A stretch of 64,000 bases of DNA from Streptomyces coelicoflavus. GTDB taxonomy: Bacteria > Actinomycetota > Actinomycetes > Streptomycetales > Streptomycetaceae. Location: assembly GCF_003112555.1 (NCBI RefSeq), contig NZ_BEWB01000008.1, forward strand, positions 310,001 through 374,000, given 5' to 3'. The notes under the pieces are model-generated. The model was not told the DNA's origin. It saw only the letters and a program-made list of their open reading frames with translations, and did not search any database. The position numbers were made by a program, and so were the translations under genes. Shown here piece after piece: positions 38,401 to 47,500 of this stretch (the stretch's first letter is position 1; every line of letters starts with the position of its first letter).

Positions 38401-41400
38401 CGGCCAGGTGGCGTTCGGTGTCGGTGGCGGGTGCGACGTAGGCCCGCTGGGCGAACGCGTCGATGCCGGGGGCGGGCAGGGCACGGCGGTCGAGCTTGCC
38501 GTGCGCGGTCACCGGCAGGGCGGCGAGTTCGACGTACGCGCTCGGCACCATGTACTCGGGCAGGGCGCCTTCGAGGTGCCGGATCAGGTCGGCGCGGTGG
38601 TCGGCGAGGGCGTGCCCGGGTTCCGGTACCACGTAGGCGACCAGGCGGGGGCTGCCGGGCTGGTCCTCACGGACCAGGACGGCCGAGGAGGCGACCGAGG
38701 GGTGTTCCGTGAGCCGGTGCTCGATCTCGCCGGGCTCGATGCGGAAGCCGCGCACCTTGACCTGGTCGTCGACGCGGCCGAGGAACTCCAGGTCGCCGTC
38801 GGGCAGTCGGCGCACCAGGTCACCGGTGCGGTACATGCGGGCGTCGGGGGAAGTGCCGAACGGGTCGGGCACGAACCGTTCGCGGGTCAGCTCCGGCTGG
38901 TGCAGGTAGCCGCGGGCCAGCCCCGCGCCGGCGATGTACAGCTCGCCGACGCAGCCGACGCCCTGCGGCGCGAGAGCCTCGTCGAGCACGTGCAGCCGGA
39001 TGTTCTGGATCGGCCTGCCGATGGGGACGACGCGGGGCGTGCCGTCGGCGGGGACGGTCCAGTGGCTGACGTCGACGGCCGCCTCGGTGGGCCCGTACAG
39101 GTTGTGCAGTGGCGCGGTGTGCTGCTCGTAGTGGCGTACGCACAGGTCCGGGGGCAGTGCCTCGCCGCTGCAGAACACCTGTCGTACGGTCGTGCACCGC
39201 GCCCAGTCCGGCTCCTGGACGACGCTGCGCAGCATCGACGGCACGAAGTGCAGGGTGGTCACGCCGAACGCGCGGACGGCGGAGAGCAGGTAGGCCGGGT
39301 CGCGGTGACCGCCGGGCGCGGCGATCGCGAGACGGGCGCCGGCGAGCAGCGGCCAGAAGAACTCCCAGACGGACACGTCGAAGCTGTACGGGGTCTTCTG
39401 GAGGACGACGTCGTCGCCGGTGAGCCGGTACTCGTTCTGCATCCACTCGATGCGGTTCACCGCGGCCCGGTGCTCGATCATCACGCCCTTGGGGCGTCCC
39501 GTGGAGCCTGAGGTGTGGATGACGTACGCCAAGTGACCGGCGTGGACGCCGGGTTCGGCCGGGGGGTCGTCCGGGTCCCGCGTCTCGGGGACGTCGGTGC
39601 CCGTCCGGTCGCGCAGGGTGCCGTCGGGGTGCAGGACGAGCAGGTGCTCGACGCCGTGCAGTGGTTCGGCGTCCAGGTGCGGCTGGGTGAGGACCACGGC
39701 GACCCCGGAGCGGTCCACGAGGTCCGTCCGGCGGGCGGCCGGGTAGGACGGCTCGATCGGCATGTAGGCGCCGCCGGCCTTCAGGGCGCCCATGATGCCG
39801 GCGACCATTTCGGCGGAACGCTCGGCGTGCAGTCCGACCAGCGTGTCCGGCCCGACACCGTGCCGGCGCAGGCCGCGCGCGACGCGTTCGGCCCAGGCGT
39901 CGAGTTCGGCGTACGTCCATGAGCGGTCGGTGGTGACCAGCGCGGTGCGCCCGGGGTGCCGGGCCACCTGCTCCTCGAAGAGTTCGTGCAGGCACCGGTC
40001 GTCGCTGAAGGGGCGCTCGGTGTCGTTGAACACCTCGACCACCTGGTGACGCTCCGCGGCGTCGATCATGGCGAGCCGGGAGACGGGCTGCTCCGGATCG
40101 TCGGCGACGGCGGCCAGCAGCCGGGTGTAGTGGCCGATGAAGCGCCGGATGGTCGCGCGGTCGTACAGGTCGGGGTTGTACTCGACGGTGCCGACCAGTC
40201 CGTCGGGGGACTCCCTCAGGTCGAGCGTCAGGTCGAACTTGGTGAAGCTCAGGTCGAAGTCGACCGGGGACACCTCGAGTCCGCCGAGAGTGACGTCCCG
40301 TCGGGTCTGCGCCTCTTGGAGGACGAACATCGTCTGGAAGACGGGTGAATGGGCGAGGCTGCGCTCGGTGTCCAGGGCCTCCACGACGGCCTCGAACGGA
40401 ACGTCCTGATGGGCGTAGGCCTCCAGCGCGGTCTTCTTCACCCGGGCCAGCAGTTCGCGGAATTCCGGGTCGTCCGCGAGATCCGCGCGCATCACCAGGG
40501 TGTTGGCGAAGAAGCCGACGAGATCCTCGACCTCGCGCCGCCCGCGGCCTGCGACGACCGTGCCGACGGCGATGTCCGTCTGGCGGGTGCAGCGGTTGAG
40601 GACGACGGTGTAGGCGGCCAGCAGGGTCATGTAGAGCGTGGCTTCGTGGACCTTGGCGACGTCACGCAGGGCGTTCAGCAGTTCCGGCGGGCAGGTGAAG
40701 TTCTCCTTGGCGCCCGTGTAGGTCTTCACCCGCGGGCGTTCCCGGTCGGTGGGCAGCGTCAGCCGCGGGTCGACACCGGCCAGTTGGCGCTTCCAGTAGT
40801 CCGTCTGACGGCCGTGCAGTTCACCGGCGAGCCGCTCGCGCTGCCAGTGCGCGTAGTCGGCGTACTGCACGGGCAGCGGCTCCAGCGGGTCGGGGCGGCC
40901 CGCGGCGAACGCCTCGTACAGGGCGACGAGGTCGCGGAAGAACACGCCGACCGACCAGCCGTCGGACACGCTGTGGTGCGTGGTGACGAGCAGGTGGTGC
41001 TCCTGCTCCGACCGCCGCAGCAGCCGTACCCGGATCAGCGGCCCGCGCTCCAGGTCGAAGGGGGCGGCGGCCTCCTCGCGGCAGATCGCGGCGAGCCGCT
41101 CCGGGTCGGTCAGCTCCTCCTCGGCGACCGTGAAGTCGCCGCCGTCACCGATGACCTGGCGCGGTACGCCGCCGTCGTCGGCGAACCGGGTGCGCAGCAC
41201 CTCGTGCCGCTGGACGACCGCCGCCAGGGCACGCAGCAGCGCGGGGCGGTCGAGGCGGCCGCGCAGCCGCATCGCCATCGGGATGTTGTAGGCGGCGCTG
41301 GTGCCGTCCAGCTGGGCGAGGAACCACAGCCGCTGCTGGGTGAAGGACAGCGGCACCGGTGTGCCGTCGGTCCGGGGCAGCCGGGGGATGCTCTCGAGCG

Positions 41401-41518
41401 CGGAGAGGTCGACGCCCTGTTTGCGCAGCAGCGCGATCAGGGCGCGCTGCCGCTTCTCCGGCAGGGAGCGGATCCGCCGGATGAGATCAAGGCCGGTGTC
41501 CTGACTGGTGGTGCCCAT
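32492..41518 (-). CDS. NRPS: C-A(Ser)-T-C-A-NMT-T-C
   Basis: 3008 residues; ATG 41518 has GAGGG 7 nt upstream, 15 bp after the PKS stop. C1 (HHSVSDG about 181). A1 (about 509-1010): FDVSVWEFFWP, HFVPSML, VFCSGEALP and LYGPTEAAVDVS give D-V-W-H-F-S-L-V-D, the same serine code as EntF. T1 (GGHSL about 1064). C2 (HHLIEDA about 1286; opening YPLLPTQEGILFHH resembles DCL/dual types). A2 (from about 1609): residues D-V-P-H-E-A-L-P-L, no code I recognise, split by an N-methyltransferase (EIGCGGG about 2086, NSVVRHFP, GDVRNL) between motifs A8 and A10. T2 (GGHSL about 2498). C3 (about 2560-2980) reads TRPWGVFDGWS, so PW replaces the catalytic HH. It should add serine and an N-methylated residue. The last C domain has no following A-T and may release or cyclise, or be inactive. 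The next gene starts in overlap and encodes MbtH. Confidence 0.96.
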   Translation of the reverse strand: MGTTSQDTGLDLIRRIRSLPEKRQRALIALLRKQGVDLSALESIPRLPRTDGTPVPLSFTQQRLWFLAQLDGTSAAYNIPMAMRLRGRLDRPALLRALAAVVQRHEVLRTRFADDGGVPRQVIGDGGDFTVAEEELTDPERLAAICREEAAAPFDLERGPLIRVRLLRRSEQEHHLLVTTHHSVSDGWSVGVFFRDLVALYEAFAAGRPDPLEPLPVQYADYAHWQRERLAGELHGRQTDYWKRQLAGVDPRLTLPTDRERPRVKTYTGAKENFTCPPELLNALRDVAKVHEATLYMTLLAAYTVVLNRCTRQTDIAVGTVVAGRGRREVEDLVGFFANTLVMRADLADDPEFRELLARVKKTALEAYAHQDVPFEAVVEALDTERSLAHSPVFQTMFVLQEAQTRRDVTLGGLEVSPVDFDLSFTKFDLTLDLRESPDGLVGTVEYNPDLYDRATIRRFIGHYTRLLAAVADDPEQPVSRLAMIDAAERHQVVEVFNDTERPFSDDRCLHELFEEQVARHPGRTALVTTDRSWTYAELDAWAERVARGLRRHGVGPDTLVGLHAERSAEMVAGIMGALKAGGAYMPIEPSYPAARRTDLVDRSGVAVVLTQPHLDAEPLHGVEHLLVLHPDGTLRDRTGTDVPETRDPDDPPAEPGVHAGHLAYVIHTSGSTGRPKGVMIEHRAAVNRIEWMQNEYRLTGDDVVLQKTPYSFDVSVWEFFWPLLAGARLAIAAPGGHRDPAYLLSAVRAFGVTTLHFVPSMLRSVVQEPDWARCTTVRQVFCSGEALPPDLCVRHYEQHTAPLHNLYGPTEAAVDVSHWTVPADGTPRVVPIGRPIQNIRLHVLDEALAPQGVGCVGELYIAGAGLARGYLHQPELTRERFVPDPFGTSPDARMYRTGDLVRRLPDGDLEFLGRVDDQVKVRGFRIEPGEIEHRLTEHPSVASSAVLVREDQPGSPRLVAYVVPEPGHALADHRADLIRHLEGALPEYMVPSAYVELAALPVTAHGKLDRRALPAPGIDAFAQRAYVAPATDTERHLAEVCAELLGFDADRVSAEDNFFALGGHSLMITVLVARLKDSGLHISVQDVFTATTLADLAARIDATGSAPAHTVPANRIPEHCERLTPDLLPLIDLTQEQIDTVVAAVPGGAAGVQDVYPLLPTQEGILFHHLMDPDNDPYLVSTLYRADDEEACARFVAALQRIVDRHDVMRTAVLTAGLPEPVQVVHRAARIPVERIALDAGRDFEEQARELLARQERMSLDSAPLLRLVVAEEPHSRRRYLLLTAHHLIEDATSLRLILAELAAHMAGRADLLAAPPPYRDFVSHTLARHTADDTVAHFRAALEGVTEPTAPFGLTDVHGNGRRVGRLRRALPEPLARDLRAQAQRLRVSPACLFHAAYACFVAATSGRDDVVFGAVMSGRLQGVPGVERMLGNFINTLPLRTRLAGRTVRELVADVDTGLRELIAREQSPLSLVQRCSGMDGDAPLFSAVVNFRHFEAGQDEALPRIDDHGVRFLAAVDAINYPVTVSLDDFGTELSLDVQVEETVTCEAVADCLETALAGLVDALATDDGAATAALDVNVLPAGDRQRLAEWNDTATPLPYETLPAAFEAQAARTPDRTALIFEGRTLSYEELNTRANRLAHWLIERGAGPGQRVAIRMPRSFDLVVAVYAVVKTGAAYLPMETDLPDERVQQVLADSEPLLVLEELPDTTGGRDDDPRPRVTRDDAAYVLYTSGSTGRPKGVVIPHRAGLNWTAWKQSHYGMSGEDRMLLKTSVGFDVSVPELFWPLQVGAAVVVARPDGQKDPEYLARLIREERVTDLHFVPSMLAEFLSEPTAELCTGLRRVETAGEALPVELAERFARVLPDTELHNLYGPTEGGPLTACRYRAEPGAAAVPIGPPVWNTRVYVLDEALRQVPLGVPGELYATGDGTACGYLNRPDLTAERFVASPFDPGTRMYRTGDLVRWRAEGTLDYLGRVDDQVKVRGFRVEPGEVANALLTHPSVHRAVVLPQGSGAARTLAAYVSPTPGWLHTADREENAAHLERWRQDRDDRYAHGTAPADRERVDAVARQLERIRPKRVLEIGCGGGELLLRYAADCASVCALEPSATALEAARRGVAERGWSHVTLVQGDALSVPEAPGGKFDTIVLNSVVRHFPNEGYLEDVLALLVPLLEDGGSILVGDVRNLDLFTAQLCAAESDRTDPGAPVEETAARVRLGRRQERELLVSPTYFARLPERLPELGSADLVLARGGGSGEALAYRYDVILRKEAAPAATLPWLEAASPAELRTLLDGEVPDRFGVSGLTNPRVTDAVRLGAELGHRPHPRAAEPPVPRSRTADDAGELEAVLRHAEELGFHVAATWSQDRLDGVDLVLGRDELPRVRARHPYRAAAATNHPQLGGRGPSLARTLKEHLSAQLPHYMVPGVFVVLDELPVTPNGKVDKRALPAPDEADVTKEQYVAPRTEAQRTLCRIVADVLGLTRVGLQDNFFDLGGHSLLATRLTLRIRKETGAELPLQLIFSGATVEEMSTVLERPAERESRPSAPAGRAQADEPGEREPAPLTLQQRDLWFLDRPAHLGTAHDNVQLAFRINGSLDREAYARAVEGLVERHAVLRTGYVRLDGTVTQNVRPADGFAVRQATVDEDAVTQWLRAERLRPFTPEGPYAIRAHLLTVSDDRHIGVLTRPWGVFDGWSVNVVLADLLELYRAFSRGRTPELPELPLSYAGFARWQARATDAAELSRQEDYWRRRLAGLPARLPLRTDYERCPVKTYQGSSVDLRISAELLERLRRLSQEQGVTLYMTLLSAYAVLLGDHMDGSELAVGTAVSNRPRSELERVVGYFVNFLTLRLDVPADRSFPDVLAQTRRVTTEAHEHKDLPFPDLVRALAPAPEPGCSPLFQVMFNLLPAAAPGAGGDGTDLEVLPVRSETTTTKYDLNLVVEETASGLLGHLEFSTDLFSPRTAERMARAYERLLAEIAASPRSDVAHLRAAAATTPDSAGAPR

Positions 41519-41533
41519 CGTCGTCCCTCTGCC

Positions 41534-44500
41534 TCAGCTCTCGGTGTCCAGCGCGTCCAGCTCCTCGTCGTCCATGTGCTCGACGAGGACGATGCTCTCG
41601 AGGATCAGATCCAGCTCGGGCGTGCTCGTGTCCCCGGCCACGAGGAGCCGGTCGCCCAGTTCCCGAGCCATGTCGGAGAGGCGGGGAGCGGCGAAGACCG
41701 CTTCGACCGGAAGCTCGACACCCGCCCGCTCCTTGAGCAGGTTGATCAGCCGGGTGGCCAGCAGCGAGTTGCCGCCGAGCGAGAAGAAGTCGGTCCGTCC
41801 GGTCAGCGTGGCCGCGTCGACCTGGAGGACGTCGGCCCAGGCCTGTGCCATGGCCTGCTCGGCGTCGGTGACCGCGCCGGCGGGCGGCACGGGTCCCTGC
41901 GCCCTCGCCTCCGGCACGGCCGCCTGCGGGTCGCGTCCCACCCAGTAGCTGCCCGCCTCGAACGCGGTGGCGGGCAGGTGCACCATCCGGCGTCGCCCGG
42001 TGTGCAGCGCGCTCCAGGGCACCCGGACTCCGCGCACCCACAGGGCGGCCAGTTCCTCCAGGGCCCGGTCCTCGGCGAGCCCGGTGAGGAAGGCCTTGCT
42101 CCGGGCGCCGGACAGGACGGAGGTCCAGGGCCCGGCGTCGTCGTCGGCGTTGCCCCGGTACACGGGCACGGTGGTGGGGGTGCCCGCCAGGTGTTCGCCG
42201 AGCGCACGGGCCAGTTCGGCCCGGTCGGCGGCGACCACGGCGAGCCGCTCGGCCAGCGGTTCGCGGCCCAGCTGTGTGGTGTACGCGATGTCCGCGAGAC
42301 TCACGCCGGAGTCGGCGCCGTCCTCGGCGGGCAGGTCCGCCAGGTGGTCGAGCAGGCGGGAGACCGCCGTGCGCAGGCGTTCCTCGGTCCGGGCGGAGAC
42401 GACGACGAGCTGCGGCGCGGTGTCCGGGGTGACGGTCCGGGCCTCGGCGGCGGCCGGTGGTGCCTCCACGACCAGGCTGACGTGGGAGCCGCCCGCCGCG
42501 ACGCAGTTGATGAGGGCGCGGCGGGGCCGGGACGGGCCGCCGGTGTCCGTGCCGCCGCGCGGCTCCCAGTCGGTGAGCCGGTCGCACAGCTCCAGCGGCG
42601 AACCGTCCAGGTCCAGCCGGGGATTGGCGGTACCGGCCTCGACCAGCGGTGCGATCTGGCCGTGCTGGAGCTGGAGGACGACCTTGGTGAGCTGGGCGAT
42701 GCCGGAGGCCGCCTCGGGATGTCCGAGGTTCGACTTCACGGCGCCGACCGGGACCGGGGTGGTGACACCGGTGAACACCTCGCGCAGGGCGCGCAGTTCG
42801 ACCTCGTCGGAGAAGGCGGTGCCGTTGGCGGCGGACTCCACGTAGCCGATGGAGCCGGGGTCGGCGCCGGCGCGTTCCAGCGCCCGCCGCATGGTCGCCA
42901 CCTGGGTGCGGTGGCTGGGCGTCATGAAGCCGTTGGAGCGGCCCGCGTGCAGCGAGGCGGTGCTCTTGACGACCGCGAGGACGGTGTCGCCGTCGCGCAG
43001 CGCCGCGTCCAGCGGCTTGAGCAGTACGGCGCCGACGGCCTCGGCGGGCAGGTAGCCGTCGCCGTCGCGGAAGCTGCGCGCGCCGGGGTGGGTGCCGAGC
43101 AGTTGCATCTCGGAGAGCGCGACGTACTTGTCCTCGTGCACGGTCAGGTTGACCCCGCCCGCGACGGCCAGTTCGCACTCGCCGCGCAGCAGGTCGGCGC
43201 AGGCCAGGTGCACGGCCATCGCCGACGAGGTGCACATGCTGTCCACGGCGAGGCTCGGGCCCTCCAGGCCGAAGAAGTGCGAGACGCGGTTGGCGATGAG
43301 GTTGTAGGAGGCGGACGAGGTGAGCGCCGCGAGCACCGGTTCGGAGGCGTCCGCCCGGTACATCTGGTAGGCGGCCCCGACGTACACGCCGACGCGCCGG
43401 TCGTAGCGCCGCTCTATGACCTCCTGGGTGACACCGCCCTGTTCGAGCAGGTGCCACACCGTCTCCAGGAACAGCCGCTGCTGCGGGTCCATCGCGGCGG
43501 CCTCGCGGGGCGAGATGCCGAAGTGCAGTGGGTCGAACCGGTCCACGCCGTCGAGGAAGGCGCCGTACCGGGCGTCGCCTTCGGTCTTCCAGCGGTCGGC
43601 GGGGACCTCGGTGACGCAGTCCCGGCCCTCGCGCAGCACGGACCAGAAGCCGTCCAGGTCGTCGGCCTGCGGGTAGCGCCCCCCGATACCGATGACGGCG
43701 ATGTCCCGGCCCGCCACCGCCGGCGTGACCGGGGCGGGGGCGGTGGTGTGCGACCGGGCCGTCACGGGTGCGGTGGTCCGCGCCCCGGCGACATCGGGTG
43801 CGGTGGTCCGCGCCCCGGCGGCCTCGGGTACGGCGGACCGCGGCCGGGCGGCCTCGGGCGCCGCCTCGCCGACGAGTGCGCGCAGCGCCTGTGCGTGCTC
43901 GTCCGCGAGGTACCGCGCCAGCCCGCGCACGGTCCGCACCTCGAACAGCAGCGTGCGCGACAGCGGCCCGAAGGTCTCCTCCAGGGGCTGGACCATGGTC
44001 ACGGCGAGCACGGAGTCCATGCCGAACCGCTCGAGCGGTGTGTCGGGGTCCAGCCGCTCGGGCCCGAGCTTGAGCGCGGAGGCCAGCACGCGCCTGAGGT
44101 GGGCCACGGCACGGTCCTCGACGGACCGTACCGACCCGCCGCCGGTGACTGTGGCGGGCGCGGGAGCTTCCGGTGCCGGGGCGGCCGCGGACCGGGCGGA
44201 CGCGGGCTCGGGCGCTGCGGGCTGGGGCGCTGCAGGCTGGGCCGACGCGGACTGGGGCGACGCGGGCTGGGGCGACGCGGGCTGGGGCGACGCGGGCTGC
44301 GGTGTCGCCAACCCCGCGCGCTCCGTCAGCCGGGTCAGCAGCGCCTCGCGGTCGCCCGCCACCACGAGCAGCCTGCCTTCCGTGACGCCGCCCGCGGCAC
44401 CGGCCACGGCCTGGTGCAGGGCGGCCAGGCCGCGTTCGGTGTCGAGCGGGGCGAGCCCAGCGGCGCGCAGCTGCTCGCGGACGGTGCCCTCGGCGCCCAT

Positions 44501-47500
44501 GCCGCCCTCGTCCCACAGGGGCCAGTTGACGGACACGGTGCGGCCCTTGCGCAGGCCCGCGCCGACGAGCCGGTCGCGGTGGGCGGCGTAGGCGTCCATG
44601 AAGGCGTTGGCGGCGGCGTAGTCGCTCTGGCCGGGGTTGCCGAAGGCGCCGGCGATCGAGGAGAAGCAGACGAACAGGTCCAGCGGCTGGTCGCGGGTCA
44701 GCTCGTCGAGGTGGACGGTTCCGGCGACCTTGGGGGCGAGGACCCGGTCGAGCTCTCCGGGGCTCTTGCGGACGACGAAGTTGTCCTCGACGACGCCGGC
44801 GGCGTGGAGCACGCCGGTCAGCGGGCCGTGCTCGTCGGCGACGCGGGTCAGGAGGGCGGCCAGGGCGGCCCGGTCGGTGACGTCGACGCTGGCGTACTGG
44901 ACGGTCAGGCCCGCGGCACGCAGGGTGTCCAGCGCGGCGCGGCGCTCGTCGGTCAGCGGGGAGCGTCCGGTGAGGACCACGGTGGCGCGGTCGACGGTGG
45001 CGGCGATGTCCCGGGCGGTGATCAGACCGAGTCCGCCAGTGCCGCCGGTGATGAGGTAGACGCCGCCCTCCCGCCAGGGTGCCGGTGAGGGCCGGGTGGC
45101 GGCGACCTCGGTGAGGCGGCGGACCTGGCGCCGGCCGTCCCGGTGGCGCACCTCGGGCTCGGGGTCGGCGGTGGCCTCGGCGGCGAGGCGGGCGGCGACG
45201 GTGGCGGGCGGGGCTCCGTCCAGGTACTCGAGGTACTGGGTGTGCAGCTTGGGGTTCTCCAGGTGGGCCGTGCGCAGGAGCCCCGCCAGGCCGCTGAAGC
45301 ACGCCGGCCGGTCGTCGGCGCCGACGAGCGCCAACTGGAGCAGCGTGGGCCGGCGCACGCCCTGCTCCAGGAGCCGCCGGGTCAGCGTGAACACCTGCCG
45401 CACGGCATCGGCGTACTGCCGGTCCAGGGGGCCGTCGGCGAGGTCGAGGACGGTGCACTCGGTCCCGGTGGGCAGGGCGGCTCGCAGGGTGTCGCGGTCG
45501 GCGGCGGTGAACCGGCCGAGCATCACGACGTGCCGGTCGGTGAAGGGTTCGCCGGGCACGGCCGGTGCGGGGACACGGTCGGTCCACTCGGGCCGCAGCA
45601 GCACCACGTCGGAGGCGTCGGCGCCGTCGGCCGCCGGGGCGTCCCCGCGCGCGGGACGTTGGGGTGCGCCCTCGGTGTCGATGTCGAACCAGCAGCGTTC
45701 GCGGGCGAAGGGATAGCCGGGCAGGCCGATGCGGCGCACGGCGCCGCCGGCCGGCCAGGCGTGTTCCCATGCGACGTCGGCGCCGTCGGCCCACTCCGCG
45801 AGGAGGTCCTCGGGGGAGCCCTGCCGCGTCCATGCGTCCAGCGCGGCACGCACCGCCGGGGCGTCGGCGGGCCGGTCCGGGCGGACGGTGCCGCGGTGCC
45901 AGGGGCCCTGAGCGGCGGGGTCGGTGCTGAAGGCCGCGAGCCGCTCACGGGCCTGGGCGAGGGAGGAGACCGCGAAGGCGAGGCGTTCCTCCAGCGCCAT
46001 GCGTCCGGTCTGAAGGGTCCAGGCGATCGCGGGCAGGTCGGCGTCGGTCGCCTCGCCGAGCCGGGCGTGCAGGCGGCGGGCCAGTTCGGCGAGCTGGGCC
46101 TCGCTCTTGGCGGAGAGCACCAGCAGCGCGGGGCGGCCGTCGCCGGGGGTGGGCGCCGGGCGGGCCGGTGGCTGGTACTCGGCGACGACGACGTGGGCGT
46201 TGGAACCGCCGCCGCCGAAGCTCGAGACTCCGGCGATCCGCGGCAGCGTACGGCGTTCGCCATCTTCGCCGTCCACGACGGGCCGGTGCCAGGGCTCGAG
46301 TGCGCGCTGGACGCGCAGGGGCGTGCGGTCGAAGTCGATGTGCGGGTTGAGGTTCGCGGCGTGCAGGCTCGGCACGAGTTCACCGTGGCGCAGCTGGAGC
46401 AGCACCTTGGTGAGGGCGGCGATGCCGGCGGCGGACTCCAGGTGCCCGATGTTGGACTTCACGGAACCGATGGCGAGCTGCCCGGGTGCGCCGCCCGCGC
46501 GGCGGAAGGCCTGTGTCAGACCGCTGACCTCGATCGGGTCACCGAGGGACGTACCGGTGCCGTGCGCTTCGAGATAGCTCAGGGACCGCGGGTCGACGCC
46601 CGCGGCACCGAGTGCGTCGGCGATGACCTCGCCCTGGGCCACCGGGGTGGGCACCGAGTAACCGGAAGTGCGACCACCGTGGTTCACCGCCGTGCCCTTG
46701 ATCACCCCGAGGATCCGGTCGCCGTCGGCGACGGCCCGCTCCAGCGGCTTGAGCAGGACGGCGCCGACACCCTCGCCGGGTACGTAGCCGTCACCGCCCT
46801 CGCCGAAGCTGCGGCACCGGCCGTCGCTGGAGAGGAACTTGCGCTGCCCGAGCACCAGGTACTTGTTGGGGTGCGGGGTGAGGTTGACGCCGCCCGCGAG
46901 CGCGGTGTCGCACTGGCCGCTGCGGATGGCCTCGCAGGCCAGGTGGATGGCGGTCAGGGAGGACGAGCACATGGTGTCCACGGCCAGGCTCGGGCCGTGG
47001 AAGTCGTAGAAGTACGACACCCGGTTGGCGACCGTGGAGGCGCTGCCCCACAGGGCCGCGGGCTCGCCGCGCTCCTGCGCCTGCGCGCCGAGGAGCTGGT
47101 ACTCCTGGTACATCACGCCGACGAACACCCCGACCTTCGCATCGTGCGAAAGCCGCTGCGCGGTGTATCCGGCGTCCTCCAGGGTGTGGTGGGCGCACTG
47201 AAGGAACAGCCGCTCCTGCGGGTCGAGGTAGTCGGCCTCCAGCAGGGAGATCTGGAAGAACAGCGGGTCGAACCGGTCGATGTCGTCGAGGAAACCGCCC
47301 CAGCGGCCGGCGCCCGCCCCGGCGTACCGCTCGTCGTTCCAGCGGTCGGCGGGAACCTCGCGGATGCAGTCCCGGCCCGTACGCAGGTTCTCCCAGAACT
47401 CCTCCAGATCCGCTGCCTGCGGATAGCGACCGCTGACGCCGATGACCGCCACATCACCGGGGGCCGCGGTCCCCGCACCGACCGATGCCGCGGCGGTCTC